A stretch of 15,856 nt of DNA from a bacterium (GTDB lineage Bacteria > Patescibacteriota > Microgenomatia > Levybacterales > UBA12049), in assembly GCA_021813005.1 (NCBI GenBank), contig JAKAMH010000012.1, forward strand, positions 1 through 15,856, in the 5' to 3' direction. Shown here in pieces: positions 1-8,282 of this stretch (position 1 is its first letter; every line of letters starts with the position of its first letter). Both the position numbers and the translations under genes were made by a program. The notes under the pieces are model-generated. The model was not told where the DNA came from. It did no database searches and saw only the letters and a list, made by a program, of their open reading frames with translations.

Positions 1-202
1 CGATATATCCAAATTTCTTGTTTCATAATCACTTTCTTAATTCAAAAAACCAAATTGTTCCGAGAAACTAGATCTAGTCTACAAAATCTGAAACAAAACA
101 CCACTGATTCTGCCGGCCCAAAATTTTTTGAAAACTTTTAAAAAGACTTTTTCATGGGTGCAAGGCGGGCCCAACTTCGCTCTTCGAGCTTCGCAGGATA
201 AG
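1..202. other. AT-rich non-coding edge next to a truncated gene
   Basis: I see no convincing gene here. The segment is clearly more AT-rich than the rest of the window. It contains a perfect 12-bp palindrome, ACTAGATCTAGT, at 67-78, and two similar GC-rich blocks in direct orientation around 112-125 and 164-177, each containing GGCCCAA. The short reading frames that cross it on the minus strand do not continue the DUF2298-like protein that stops at 203. It may be the edge of an inserted or recombined segment, a repeat, or an assembly end. The window edge prevents a decision. Confidence 0.4.
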
Positions 203-559
203 TCACGAAACAAGTCGAGGCAAATCAAAGAACAAAAGCTCCTCAAACAGACATTTAAATAAGTAGGGACGCAGGCGCTTAACTGACAAGTCCGAAAAAC
301 GCCTTGCCAGAAAAAGCGTACCAATACTGAGCAGAAGAAACACTCCGGGAACAGCAACTGACGTAAATGGCAGGAGGCGGACTACTCCCAAAAACAGAAA
401 GGTGTAGGAGAGGAGGACGACGCCGATAATCTTGGAGAAGGCATATCCCCCGTCAAAAAACTCATGGAAAATCAGCCAAGCAAGCGGGAAAAACCCGAGG
501 CCGACAGCCAAAAGGACAAACCACCACTCGAAAACGGAAAGGAAATCAGTTGCTTGCAT
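203..559 (-). pseudogene. N-terminal fragment of a DUF2298-like membrane protein (truncated)
   Basis: The 118-residue product resembles the N-terminus of the large DUF2298 (YYY-domain) membrane proteins. These are uncharacterised multi-pass GT-C-like proteins, usually several hundred residues long. Seen: three hydrophobic segments (about residues 10-31, 41-62 and 68-84), a FDGGYAFSK loop between the first two, a LLPFTS turn, and a basic ARRF...KRLRP stretch followed by FEELLFF. The match to the family is by memory of its pattern. The protein stops with TGA just where the next membrane segment would be expected, and no other frame continues it. Its ATG lies 2 nt after the TAA of the HAD gene, so it is the last member of the minus-strand operon. 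It is probably a broken gene, or a chimeric assembly end. A genuine short protein is possible but less likely. Confidence 0.55.
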
Positions 560-561
560 AG

Positions 562-1116
562 TTAGGACGGGTGCGGGAAGAGATCGGAAAGGCGAGCAAT
601 TTTTTGGATTTTTTTATTGGGAGAGACTGCCTTTTTATCATCCGAAAGCCAGTAAAAGCGGATACCATTTTGCTGCCGGGAGACATAGTTGAGGAGGTGA
701 AGATCATCATCGACATAGATGTCGAGATGAAGTTTTTTGATAACAGCGTTTTTGAATTCATGCGGCTGCAGGTTGTCATAATTGAAATACAGACCGTCAA
801 ATAGCCTGTCAATGCCATGTTTTTTCACCAACTTGGTTGTCTCAGGTTCCAGAAACTTGAAGCGGGAGGAGATGAGATACAACTTATGGTCTTTTCTTGA
901 AAGCTCTTCAAGGACATGAAGGTTTTCACGGATGGGCCGGCGGAGCGCCGGAATATGGGACAGCTTGCGCAGCCACTGTTCAGGGGTGGACGGAATGCGG
1001 TAGAGCAGGACACCGTTGGCTTTTTTCTTATAGAGCTTGTCAATCATCCTGCCCGGAACAAGTGGGGGGTACGAAATAAGTACCTTATCCAAGTCGAAGC
1101 CAATATTCATAATCAT
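562..1116 (-). CDS. HAD-superfamily phosphatase, NT5C/YqfW-like
   Basis: A 184-residue soluble protein with the HAD motifs in order: motif I GFDLD (nucleophile D8, acid D10), motif II LISSR (S83/S84), a conserved lysine region around 122-128, and motif III YVDDD (136-138). This layout, with a small helical cap between motifs I and II, is typical of the 5'-nucleotidase (NT5C)/COG5663 group of phosphatases. The substrate cannot be told from sequence; a nucleotide or a sugar phosphate would both fit. The start ATG overlaps the TGA of the epimerase gene by one base (TGATG), which suggests translational coupling and supports this start over the second Met two codons later. No Shine-Dalgarno is visible. 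Its place in a glycan-type operon suggests sugar-nucleotide or sugar-phosphate metabolism (inference). Confidence 0.75.
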   Translation of the reverse strand: MIMNIGFDLDKVLISYPPLVPGRMIDKLYKKKANGVLLYRIPSTPEQWLRKLSHIPALRRPIRENLHVLEELSRKDHKLYLISSRFKFLEPETTKLVKKHGIDRLFDGLYFNYDNLQPHEFKNAVIKKLHLDIYVDDDLHLLNYVSRQQNGIRFYWLSDDKKAVSPNKKIQKIARLSDLFPHPS

Positions 1117-2153
1117 CAGAAGCGGGAAACAAGATTAAGTATCTTAAAGTTCCATCCGACACGATGTGTGTCGCCTGTTTTGCCAATAATTTTGTTCCTG
1201 TATTTTTTATACCATAGATAACTCTCAAGTAACAGGTCCTGGTTTGATTTTTTGGCTTTCCATCCCAGAAGCCTCTCCGCCTTTTCTGTGGAGACATAAG
1301 ACGTGACCGGCAGCGTTTTGTAATGCCAGGCAGCGATCGGTGAGAGGTGAAGTAGTTCAAGAAAGGCCAGAATTACCTGAGACGGCCAGACGGGAAGGCC
1401 GGTAATTTTGGTGCTGGACTTCTCATGCTTGATGATAAAACCAAGGTCCTTCCTCCAGGTTTTAAACTCGCGGGCACCGATGTTGAAGGTTTCACCTGTC
1501 ACGTCCGTCTGCATGGTTTTAATGATTGCGTCCGTGACGTCCGAGACAGCCAGCAGCTGGTATTTATTTTTGCCATTGCCAAGCAGGAATATTCTGTGTC
1601 CGGTGTAAATTGCCTCAAACCACAGCTGGAAGACACCGAGGCGTTCCGGGCCGAGAAATGTTTTCGGCCGGATGATATTGACAGATAACCCTTTTTCCTC
1701 GTACTCATGGCAAAGGCTCTCGGCACGTGCCTTTGACTCGCCGTAACTGCCCAGGGGGTCGATTGGACTCTCCTCTGTCTCCGGCAGGTGTTTGGGCACG
1801 CCGTACATGGCAGTGGTTGAAATAAACACCACCCGTTTCACTTTCTCGAGGAGTGCTGCTTCAAGGACATTGCCGGTGCCCTCGACGTTGACGTCAAAGA
1901 TCAGTTTCCGTGACCGCTGAATGGGAAGCGCGGCGGCGGCGTGGATAACGTACTGCTGCCCGGCCATTGCTTTCTTGACGGACTTTTTGTTCCGCACATC
2001 TCCTTTTATGACGTTGACTTTTCCAATGAGGTCTTTGGCAGTGAGTTCGGCAATGTCAAAAAGCGTCACATCATACCCTAAGGCGCGGAGACGGCGGGAC
2101 AAATGACAGCCTAAAAATCCCGTACCGCCTGTAACTAAAACCCGTTTTCCCAT
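1116..2153 (-). CDS. NAD-dependent epimerase/dehydratase (extended SDR)
   Basis: Extended short-chain dehydrogenase/reductase, 345 residues from the chosen ATG. The Rossmann fold starts at once with MGKRVLVTGGTGFLG (TGGxGxxG at residues 8-15), followed by GDVRN, HAAA, ISTTAMYG and the catalytic YGESK (Y137, K141). These features match UDP-sugar 4-epimerases and nucleotide-sugar dehydratases; the exact substrate is unknown. The frame stays open upstream to a TTG at 2189, but those 12 extra residues lie outside the fold and a promoter-like -10 box sits directly before the ATG, so I start at 2153. It follows the first glycosyltransferase gene after a gap of about 40 nt, the only real gap in the operon, and is coupled to the HAD gene. 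It probably supplies an activated sugar for the neighbouring transferases (inference). Confidence 0.82.
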   Translation of the reverse strand: MGKRVLVTGGTGFLGCHLSRRLRALGYDVTLFDIAELTAKDLIGKVNVIKGDVRNKKSVKKAMAGQQYVIHAAAALPIQRSRKLIFDVNVEGTGNVLEAALLEKVKRVVFISTTAMYGVPKHLPETEESPIDPLGSYGESKARAESLCHEYEEKGLSVNIIRPKTFLGPERLGVFQLWFEAIYTGHRIFLLGNGKNKYQLLAVSDVTDAIIKTMQTDVTGETFNIGAREFKTWRKDLGFIIKHEKSSTKITGLPVWPSQVILAFLELLHLSPIAAWHYKTLPVTSYVSTEKAERLLGWKAKKSNQDLLLESYLWYKKYRNKIIGKTGDTHRVGWNFKILNLVSRF

Positions 2154-2189
2154 GCACACTATTCTACTATGCGGCGGAGCGAAGTACAA
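2154..2189 (-). promoter_or_regulatory. possible internal promoter for the epimerase gene
   Basis: On the minus strand there is a weak -35 TTGTAC (2189-2184), a 17-nt spacer and a -10 TAGAAT (2166-2161, 5/6 to consensus), ending 7 nt before the ATG at 2153. Initiation at the usual distance would give an essentially leaderless mRNA. The -35 match is poor, so this may be only a secondary operon promoter. Confidence 0.45.
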
Positions 2190-2192
2190 GGA

Positions 2193-3911
2193 TTATTTTG
2201 TCCTGTCGATCTTTTTAAACAGCATGACATGCGGATGATCATAGACGGTAAATGATTCGTCCGCTGAATCGTCGGGGATCGGTATGTGCAAAAAAGGCAC
2301 TGTCGGGTATACAGTAAAATCAGCAACTTTTGTAAATCCCAACGATCCGGAAAAGAGAGATTTGTAATAGGCGGCAGTAATCGGATAGCAGCGATCAGGC
2401 GGCAATACCCGGCAATTGGTCAGACGCTGAAGCGGGGCGGCAAGCCGCATGGAGGCGATGATGATGTAATCTGTGGCTTCCAGTGTCCGGTTGATCTGCT
2501 GCCATTTGGCCGCTGTGTCCGGATCATAGAGCGGCAGGGTCGCTATCCGGTACGACCCCTGTCCGGTGAGCGGCAAAGCATCATCCCAGTGTTCCACAGC
2601 CAGTCTGCTGCCGGCCGGAATATGTTGCAAGATCCAAGCGGTAGCCTGGACGCGGGTATTGGGAACGGCGTAAATATGCAGGAATGTCAACGGATAAAGC
2701 AGGAGAGAGGCGCCAAACAAAATGGGTATAAAATAGGCGAGGAATCGACTCAGATAAGCAAGACGGCGCAGGATATCCTCCGCAAGCAGGGCGGCAAAAA
2801 TCGCCAGCAACGGGTAGAGCGGCAGGAGATAACGCATATAACCGACGGCAAAGTTGCCGACTATACCGAAATACGAAGCGGCAAAAACCAGGAGGATCAG
2901 CTCCTGTGCCCACTTCCTGTCTTTCTTTTTGACAATAATTTGCCAGACGGTATAAAAAATTCCCAGATAAGACAGAAGCGACAGGAGTATCCCCTGACCA
3001 AAAAAGACGAGATTTCGAATCTCGTAAATATAATGGGTGATTCCGACATACTGGAGGGTATAGGGAAACAGAAAAGGATCTTTTGTCATTGCCGACTGCT
3101 GCCCAAGCTGGTTTAGGAACTCCTGCCGGTCGATAAAACCGTATGGCTCGGTGAGGAATGCCGTTATTCCAAGTGCTACTCCCGTGACCAGAAGAGAGAG
3201 GAGGAGTGGCGATATATGGCGAAGAAAAGGCTTGAGGCGGGGGAGGTGTCGGACTCTCCGGCAGGCAAGCAGGGTGTCATCAACCAGAAGAGTAACTCCC
3301 AGAGGTACGGCAAGAACGACGGCACTTGCCTTTGTTGTCAGGGAAAGACCAAATGTTATACCAAGCAGCACGGCTTTTTTTATGGCCGGCTTTTCGTAGT
3401 AACGGATAAGCAGGTAAAGGAAGAGTGTTGAGAAAAAAGTCAGCGGTGTATCAACGGCAAAGAAGTGAGAGAGCTGAATGGGAAGCAGACTGACGGCATA
3501 AAAGAAGGCTGCCAGTAGTCCGATAAGCGGCGAGCGAAGTCGTCTACCAAGCAGATACAGAAGACAGACGGTCCCCAGATCAAAAAATACGGAGAGGGTA
3601 CGTCCGATAAAGAGTATGCCGTCGTAGCTTCCCAAAAACGGGTTGAAGATCCCACCGAGCCAGCCGAAAAAAGCGAGAAGGTACAACGGAAAGTTGCCAT
3701 AGGCGAAAAAGTGAGGATTGAGACTACTTGCCGGACTAAGCAGTTCTCCCAGAGACGTGGGAAGATGCAGCGTAAGGGCAGCCATGATAATTGCCCGCTC
3801 ATCCGGATGAAGGTGAAAGCCGCTGTCCCAGTTGATGCCATAGACACGAAAGGCGACTGCGATGAAGAAGACAAAGACAAAAAATAACTTACTATTTATG
3901 GATGTTTTCAT
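2193..3911 (-). CDS. GT39/ArnT-like membrane glycosyltransferase (copy A)
   Basis: A 572-residue polytopic membrane protein of the GT-C fold (PMT/ArnT-like, lipid-carrier-dependent glycosyltransferases). Seen: an N-terminal membrane helix (8-25), then an extracytoplasmic loop with HPDER (35-39) containing the Asp-Glu expected for the catalytic region of this clan, then NPHFFAYGNFPLY (65-77), about ten further hydrophobic helices, and a soluble C-terminal domain from about residue 400. Family knowledge suggests sugar transfer from a polyprenyl phosphate to a protein, lipid or glycan on the outer face of the membrane. The ATG overlaps the TGA of the next transferase (ATGA, 4 nt), so the two are coupled. 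It is clearly paralogous to copy B in motif order, motif position and C-terminal sequence. Donor and acceptor are unknown. Confidence 0.8.
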   Translation of the reverse strand: MKTSINSKLFFVFVFFIAVAFRVYGINWDSGFHLHPDERAIIMAALTLHLPTSLGELLSPASSLNPHFFAYGNFPLYLLAFFGWLGGIFNPFLGSYDGILFIGRTLSVFFDLGTVCLLYLLGRRLRSPLIGLLAAFFYAVSLLPIQLSHFFAVDTPLTFFSTLFLYLLIRYYEKPAIKKAVLLGITFGLSLTTKASAVVLAVPLGVTLLVDDTLLACRRVRHLPRLKPFLRHISPLLLSLLVTGVALGITAFLTEPYGFIDRQEFLNQLGQQSAMTKDPFLFPYTLQYVGITHYIYEIRNLVFFGQGILLSLLSYLGIFYTVWQIIVKKKDRKWAQELILLVFAASYFGIVGNFAVGYMRYLLPLYPLLAIFAALLAEDILRRLAYLSRFLAYFIPILFGASLLLYPLTFLHIYAVPNTRVQATAWILQHIPAGSRLAVEHWDDALPLTGQGSYRIATLPLYDPDTAAKWQQINRTLEATDYIIIASMRLAAPLQRLTNCRVLPPDRCYPITAAYYKSLFSGSLGFTKVADFTVYPTVPFLHIPIPDDSADESFTVYDHPHVMLFKKIDRTK

Positions 3912-5518
3912 AGACGGCGTCTATAAATCGTCACAACCGGCCGGTCAAAGACCGTGGCAGTCTCCTCGTAGGTAAATATCGGGCTGCCAAGGTATAGTAT
4001 AGTGCACCACACATCACAGGGTGTCTGATATGCCTTGCTAAATCCGAGATTGCCGGAGACGAGGTTATGATAAAACTGTCCGCTTAGTGGAAAAAGGGAT
4101 GGACGGAGAAGGCGTGGTTTAAGGACTCGCTGGCTGGGTAGTATAACGGCGTCTGCTGAGGCCAGCTTTTGCGACAGGACAACCTGCTGACTCGGTATTT
4201 GATCCATGGCATAAAAGTTGAAGAGCGTGATATTCGGGAAGAAACTGTTGAAGGGGACGATACCCAGATCATACGTCTCGCTCAGGATGGCGGTGTTCGG
4301 CGGAAGATGGTTTCTAGCCCAGGAGAGAGCCTGGAGTCTTGTGTCTGGCGTGAGGTAGACAGTCCGGATAAAGGCAAAGGAGAAAATGCCGGAGGTAAGA
4401 ATAAGTGCGCCTAGTGTCCCCCGCCGTAGTGTGTTTTTGGCTGTCGCAGGTGGTACGGGGCGCAGGGCGAGTGCTATCATAAGATAAATAAACGGGACGG
4501 CTGGAACCATGTAGCGTGTCCATTTCACAAAAAGCACCGCTGGCGGCAGAGCAAGCAGCAGAAAAAAAATAAGCAGCAGTATGATTGAGGCTTGGCGCTT
4601 TTTGCTTGCCTGCACCAGAAGATAGACAAGTGAAAAAATGCCGACTATCTCTCCAAAAGGGTTGAGCAGGAAGGGGAAGACATGGAAAAGTTGAAAAATA
4701 CCGGGGGTTGTGCCGGAGAATGCCTGAGTATAAAAGACCGGGAGTGTCCCGAGGGCAACGGATGTTTCGTAACCGATGCTATTGCGAAAGGAGGCATAGT
4801 CTAAAAACACGTAGGGATTGGTGGCGAGATAGACAGCGCCTGCCGTTGCCAATATAAGGCAGGAGAGAGCGGTATTTTTGAGAATAAACCTCCACTTTTC
4901 CTCCCGCCTGGTTTTCTGTAGAAAGAGAAGCAAAAGCGGCAGTGGAATGAACACAATACTTGAGATCTTGATAGCAACCAGGATACCTAAGACGACTCCC
5001 GTCGAGAGCGCGAGGTTTCGGCGGTTTTGAGCGTCTTGTAGTCTGAGACAGAACCAAAATAAGAGGAGCGAGAAAAAGGTCAGCCACATTTCAAATGTCG
5101 AGAAGTGCGCAAACTGAATAATGCCGACACTAAGAGTGGTCAACAAGGCGGCATTGAACCCTGTCCGCCTGTCTGCCAGGCGCTTCCCTACCAGATAGAC
5201 TAGCGGTATAAGCATGGTCGCAAGCGTGGCGCTTATCAGACGCCCGATAAGGACGGCGTCGGAAAAGGAGACAGTGGGTACACCGCGCCCGGCAAGCAGG
5301 CCAATCAGATAGACGCTATACAGGGGAAGTGACCCGTAGGCAAAGAAATGCGGATTCATCCGGTACGGAAATGTCAAAGCCGAGACGGCGTAAGCAATAT
5401 TGCGTTCATCCGGGTGGAAAAAAAACGGTGCTCCCCAGTCCAGGCTAATAAAGTGAAGGATTGCACTGATAATGAGCAAGAGGAGGAGGAAGAAGATGCT
5501 GGTTTTGTTTCTGAACAT
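3908..5518 (-). CDS. GT39/ArnT-like membrane glycosyltransferase (copy B)
   Basis: A 536-residue polytopic GT-C protein, paralogue of the following gene. The first helix (8-25) is followed by HPDER at residues 35-39, exactly the same positions as in copy A, and by NPHFFAYGSLPLY (55-67). The C-terminal domain shares with copy A the pattern DTRxQAxxW, Y-x-x-L-x-SG-x-LGF-x-K and a closing TV-x-D-x-P-x-V. The two are therefore tandem duplicates that have diverged strongly. The role is expected to be transfer of a sugar from a lipid carrier at the outer membrane face; the second copy suggests a second linkage or acceptor. The ATG follows the TGA of the oxidoreductase gene after 10 nt, with no Shine-Dalgarno visible. 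Confidence 0.8.
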   Translation of the reverse strand: MFRNKTSIFFLLLLLIISAILHFISLDWGAPFFFHPDERNIAYAVSALTFPYRMNPHFFAYGSLPLYSVYLIGLLAGRGVPTVSFSDAVLIGRLISATLATMLIPLVYLVGKRLADRRTGFNAALLTTLSVGIIQFAHFSTFEMWLTFFSLLLFWFCLRLQDAQNRRNLALSTGVVLGILVAIKISSIVFIPLPLLLLFLQKTRREEKWRFILKNTALSCLILATAGAVYLATNPYVFLDYASFRNSIGYETSVALGTLPVFYTQAFSGTTPGIFQLFHVFPFLLNPFGEIVGIFSLVYLLVQASKKRQASIILLLIFFLLLALPPAVLFVKWTRYMVPAVPFIYLMIALALRPVPPATAKNTLRRGTLGALILTSGIFSFAFIRTVYLTPDTRLQALSWARNHLPPNTAILSETYDLGIVPFNSFFPNITLFNFYAMDQIPSQQVVLSQKLASADAVILPSQRVLKPRLLRPSLFPLSGQFYHNLVSGNLGFSKAYQTPCDVWCTILYLGSPIFTYEETATVFDRPVVTIYRRRL

Positions 5519-5528
5519 AGCTAGAAGA

Positions 5529-6806
5529 TCACAGTTTTTGCACTATTTTTGCTACCTTCTCCCCCAGCTCAACCGCGTAATTGGTGCCCCGGTCCCAGGG
5601 ATAGACTTGCTCAATATTGGCGAGGAAGACATGCGGAAGCGGTGTCACCATGGACGGCATAAGTTTTGAGTAATTCCTCGGAACGATCGGTTGGGCAAAA
5701 GGCGCTTTGAAGAGCTCATAGCCGATAAGCGATTTTTTGTAGTCCCGGTTGATCTTCCGTAAAAACGGGTCATAGAGTGCAAGTAGATTTTGTTTGTTCC
5801 AGTCCAAGGCATCGGTAAAAGCGTAATTGCCAAGATAGACCAGGTGCTCATTGTGGTAGTGGCGTTTGTCCATAAAGTTGGTATGTTCAATAATTGCCAT
5901 GACCGGTGCGTCCGGCTCGCAGACACTCATCCAGTAGGTGCCGTCCGCCAAAAACGGCTTTCTGAGACGAAGGACAAGATTGGTGGCACTTAACCCCTCG
6001 AGCCTGACAAGCGATTGTCTATATGGCCCGGGAAGGTTGCTGGCGATCTTCACAAACAGGAAAGACGGGAGCGTGACGATAACGCGGTTAAACTCCGCTG
6101 TTTCTACTTTGTCCCCCTGCCTGATGGTTAAACGTACCGCTTTATCATCGGTGAGGCGAGTGACCTCAGTATTATACCGGACAACGCCGCCTTGTTTCTC
6201 GATCCTGGTGGTCAGAGCTTGGGCAAACGAGAGAAAGCCGCCCTCGGGATAGGCAAGAGATGTCGTGCGCTTCTTGATACGGGCCCAGAACCAGACGAGT
6301 GAAATTTTTTCGGCATGTTTCCCCATCTTGTTGACGAGCTGCGGCTTCCAAAGCATCGTAAAGGCCTTCTCTCCAATCAGATGAGGGACAGTCGCAGTCA
6401 TGCTAAACCTCTCAAGTACTTTCCAGAACGGATTGAGACGGAACAGCAAGGCAAAGACCACAGCCATGCGTATTTTGTCAAATAATGGCAATTTGGGGAA
6501 AGCCAGCATCGCTTGTGGTGAATCAAACCGGTAGGAGACGCCGTTAACCAAAAAAGAAGATATGGGAGTCCTGATAATGACCGGGTGGCCTATCTCTTCG
6601 GCAAGACGGAGGACAAAGGTATCATTGGTAAACCAGTGGTGGTAATGCTTCTCCAGTGTCCACTCCCACCCTGGCTCCTGATAACCGACGGCAAGGCCGC
6701 CCGGAAGAGAGTCTTTCTCAAATACTTGGACGTCGTGTCCTGCCCTTGTCAATCTGTAAGCAGCCGCAAGGCCGGTGAACCCGGCACCAATAATTGCTAT
6801 CTTCAC
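5529..6806 (-). CDS. FAD-dependent oxidoreductase, HemY/UDP-galactopyranose-mutase-like group
   Basis: A 425-residue flavoprotein. The N-terminal FAD-binding motif is complete: IIGAGFTGLAAAYRL (GxGxxG at 7-12), ribose-binding Glu at 30 in VFEKD, and PGG (35-37). A C-terminal YPWDRGTNYAVELG segment matches the second FAD-contact region of the amine-oxidase/protoporphyrinogen-oxidase-like family (COG1232). No haem genes are nearby. Proteins of this type are common in polysaccharide clusters, where they may act on carbon-linked or lipid-linked sugars, or as mutases; the reaction here is not known. The start is GTG, overlapping the TGA of the surface-protein gene (GTGA, 4 nt). A G-rich stretch, GGGGGT, about 7 nt upstream could serve as a weak ribosome-binding site, one of few in this operon. 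Confidence 0.78.
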   Translation of the reverse strand: MKIAIIGAGFTGLAAAYRLTRAGHDVQVFEKDSLPGGLAVGYQEPGWEWTLEKHYHHWFTNDTFVLRLAEEIGHPVIIRTPISSFLVNGVSYRFDSPQAMLAFPKLPLFDKIRMAVVFALLFRLNPFWKVLERFSMTATVPHLIGEKAFTMLWKPQLVNKMGKHAEKISLVWFWARIKKRTTSLAYPEGGFLSFAQALTTRIEKQGGVVRYNTEVTRLTDDKAVRLTIRQGDKVETAEFNRVIVTLPSFLFVKIASNLPGPYRQSLVRLEGLSATNLVLRLRKPFLADGTYWMSVCEPDAPVMAIIEHTNFMDKRHYHNEHLVYLGNYAFTDALDWNKQNLLALYDPFLRKINRDYKKSLIGYELFKAPFAQPIVPRNYSKLMPSMVTPLPHVFLANIEQVYPWDRGTNYAVELGEKVAKIVQKL

Positions 6807-8281
6807 AGGAGTACCCCCTTCGTGAGAAGGAAGAGTACACCACCAATGCCGATAAGGGCAAGCGCGCCCAGCAAAAAGGCGGGAAGGTCGGTACTGCCTG
6901 TTTTGGGGAGAGGCGGTGGACTCTTGGTGGGAAACGGTGTTACGAGAGACGTACTTGACGGGGAGACAGCGAGTGTGGGTGTCGCGGTGGGGGCGGTGGT
7001 TGGTTGTATCGTAGGCAGCACAGTTGGTGTGGCGGTTACCTGCGGCGCAGAGGTTGGCGTGGGGGTTGTTACCGTGCTTGTCGTGGTGGGCGAGGGAGAG
7101 GGCGGTCCCGAGGGTTCAACAAACTGGCTGCCTGACGCATAGACAGTAAATGACTGGGAGATTGTCTGAAGAATACCGGATGCATCTTTCGTGACGATAG
7201 TAATCGTATGCATACCGGGCGCAAGCGGCGCAGTGGGACGAAATGTCCAGGCGCCGAGACTATTTGTGGTTACCGTGGCCTGAATGGGTGCCTCGGAATG
7301 GATGGTAATTGAAACGGCAGTGTTCGGCTGAGCTATACCTTGAAACTCCGGTTGCTGGTCCGTAAACGCCTGATCCTTTTTGGGGGTAGTAATGACCGGA
7401 CCGTGGCTGCTACGGGTGACGTCTGCCCCAAAAACGGGAAATCCCGATCCGCCAGTAGCGTCATTTCCAGACAATGGCGGGCGGGTCTGAGTTCCGCTGG
7501 AAGCCGAGGGTGTGGCCTCTTTGGTTAACGGTTCACTTGTCGTGGTAAAGTCATAGTTTTCAGAAAGCACGACAATTGGTACAGGACTTATCTGGCGTGC
7601 ACTCAGTGTGACACGCGACTGGGAATTCTCACCGATGACAAGAAGCGTTATGACAGTCGTTTTGTCGAGCGTGGTGTAAGCGGACAGGTCACTCGTTCGA
7701 AGCGTATTCATGGGCAGTGTATAGCTTCCGTCCGGCTTGGTCAAAAGTGAAAGGGTTTGCGAGGCGTCGGTACGTACATATATTATAGCCACCCTGGGGG
7801 TTCCCTCCGGGAAGGAGATTTTCCCGACAAGCGGGGTCTGCTTCGTGGGCGGGGTGGTAATTTTGACGGCTGTCTCTACCTGAAACGGGGCGCCCTTATT
7901 CTGGTAATTTGTCTCGCCTGAGTTGATTGTAAAATAATAGGTTGTCCGGGGGGAGAGACCACGGACCGTCATGTGATGGAGAATCTGCGCTGTAGGCTTG
8001 CCCGTCTCCTGGTCCCGGTCATCGAAGATGACTTTGCCAAGCGCTTCGCCCGTGCCGTAGGAAAGTGTGCCGACTACCCGGTCATCCGTGAGATAGGAGA
8101 CAGAAAACGAACTGTCGGTAACATTGGTTATGCGGACATCCTTGGGTGTCGTCTGAAGAGCTGCCTTGCTGAAAAATAAAATATTGTTTCGGCTCATCCA
8201 GGAAACGGCAGATACTGTCCCCACAAGGAGGATGACACCAAGCAGTGTCGGAATTTGTTTGTTCCAAATTGAGCGTCTCAT
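6803..8281 (-). CDS. surface protein: FN3 + Ig-like domains, Thr/Pro stalk, LPKTG anchor
   Basis: A 492-residue exported protein. Order of parts: an N-terminal signal or anchor helix (about 9-29); a fibronectin-type-III-like domain (about 42-140, with YGTGEALG and LSPRTTYYFTI); a carboxypeptidase-regulatory-like beta domain (about 150-235, LLTKPDGSYTLP); a flexible Ser/Thr linker; a bacterial Ig-like domain (about 295-385, with QPEFQGIAQPNTAVSI and LGAWTFRP); a Thr/Pro/Ser-rich stalk (about 388-457); then LPKTG (458-462), a hydrophobic helix and a short tail with a single Lys. This is the layout of a sortase-type anchored surface protein, although the basic tail is weak and no sortase gene is in the window. 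It lies one base after the small membrane protein in the pilN/pilO operon and could be an adhesin or a pilus-associated stalk protein. The stalk is a plausible target for the following glycosyltransferases (inference). Confidence 0.78.
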   Translation of the reverse strand: MRRSIWNKQIPTLLGVILLVGTVSAVSWMSRNNILFFSKAALQTTPKDVRITNVTDSSFSVSYLTDDRVVGTLSYGTGEALGKVIFDDRDQETGKPTAQILHHMTVRGLSPRTTYYFTINSGETNYQNKGAPFQVETAVKITTPPTKQTPLVGKISFPEGTPRVAIIYVRTDASQTLSLLTKPDGSYTLPMNTLRTSDLSAYTTLDKTTVITLLVIGENSQSRVTLSARQISPVPIVVLSENYDFTTTSEPLTKEATPSASSGTQTRPPLSGNDATGGSGFPVFGADVTRSSHGPVITTPKKDQAFTDQQPEFQGIAQPNTAVSITIHSEAPIQATVTTNSLGAWTFRPTAPLAPGMHTITIVTKDASGILQTISQSFTVYASGSQFVEPSGPPSPSPTTTSTVTTPTPTSAPQVTATPTVLPTIQPTTAPTATPTLAVSPSSTSLVTPFPTKSPPPLPKTGSTDLPAFLLGALALIGIGGVLFLLTKGVLL

Positions 8282-8282
8282 A

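Noticed and set aside
130..155. A/T-rich inverted stretch as terminator for the minus-strand operon
   Set aside because: The palindrome around AAAAAG-A-CTTTTT has no usable loop and no GC stem, so it is low-complexity sequence and not a terminator.
165..205. possible tRNA T-arm (TTCGAGC-like loop)
   Set aside because: The flanking five bases on each side do not pair and no anticodon arm or acceptor stem is found.
79..357. 92-codon minus-strand frame over the left edge
   Set aside because: Its 5' part is out of frame inside the DUF2298-like fragment and the rest is low-complexity; it does not continue the membrane protein.
2154..2189. upstream TTG start adding 12 residues to the epimerase
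   Set aside because: The extra residues precede the Rossmann fold, are not conserved-looking, and overlap a promoter-like sequence.
2286..3116. 276-codon open frame on the plus strand
   Set aside because: It lies entirely antisense to the first GT-C glycosyltransferase, its product is low in hydrophobic structure and matches no family, and the sense frame is clearly real.
5529..6806. haem biosynthesis protoporphyrinogen oxidase (hemY/hemG) assignment
   Set aside because: Only the general FAD fold is shared; no haem genes are nearby and the operon context is glycan-like.
6585..7142. 185-codon plus-strand frame rich in Gly and Val
   Set aside because: It is antisense to the Thr/Pro-rich stalk of the surface protein; the Gly/Val bias is the mirror of Thr/Pro codons.
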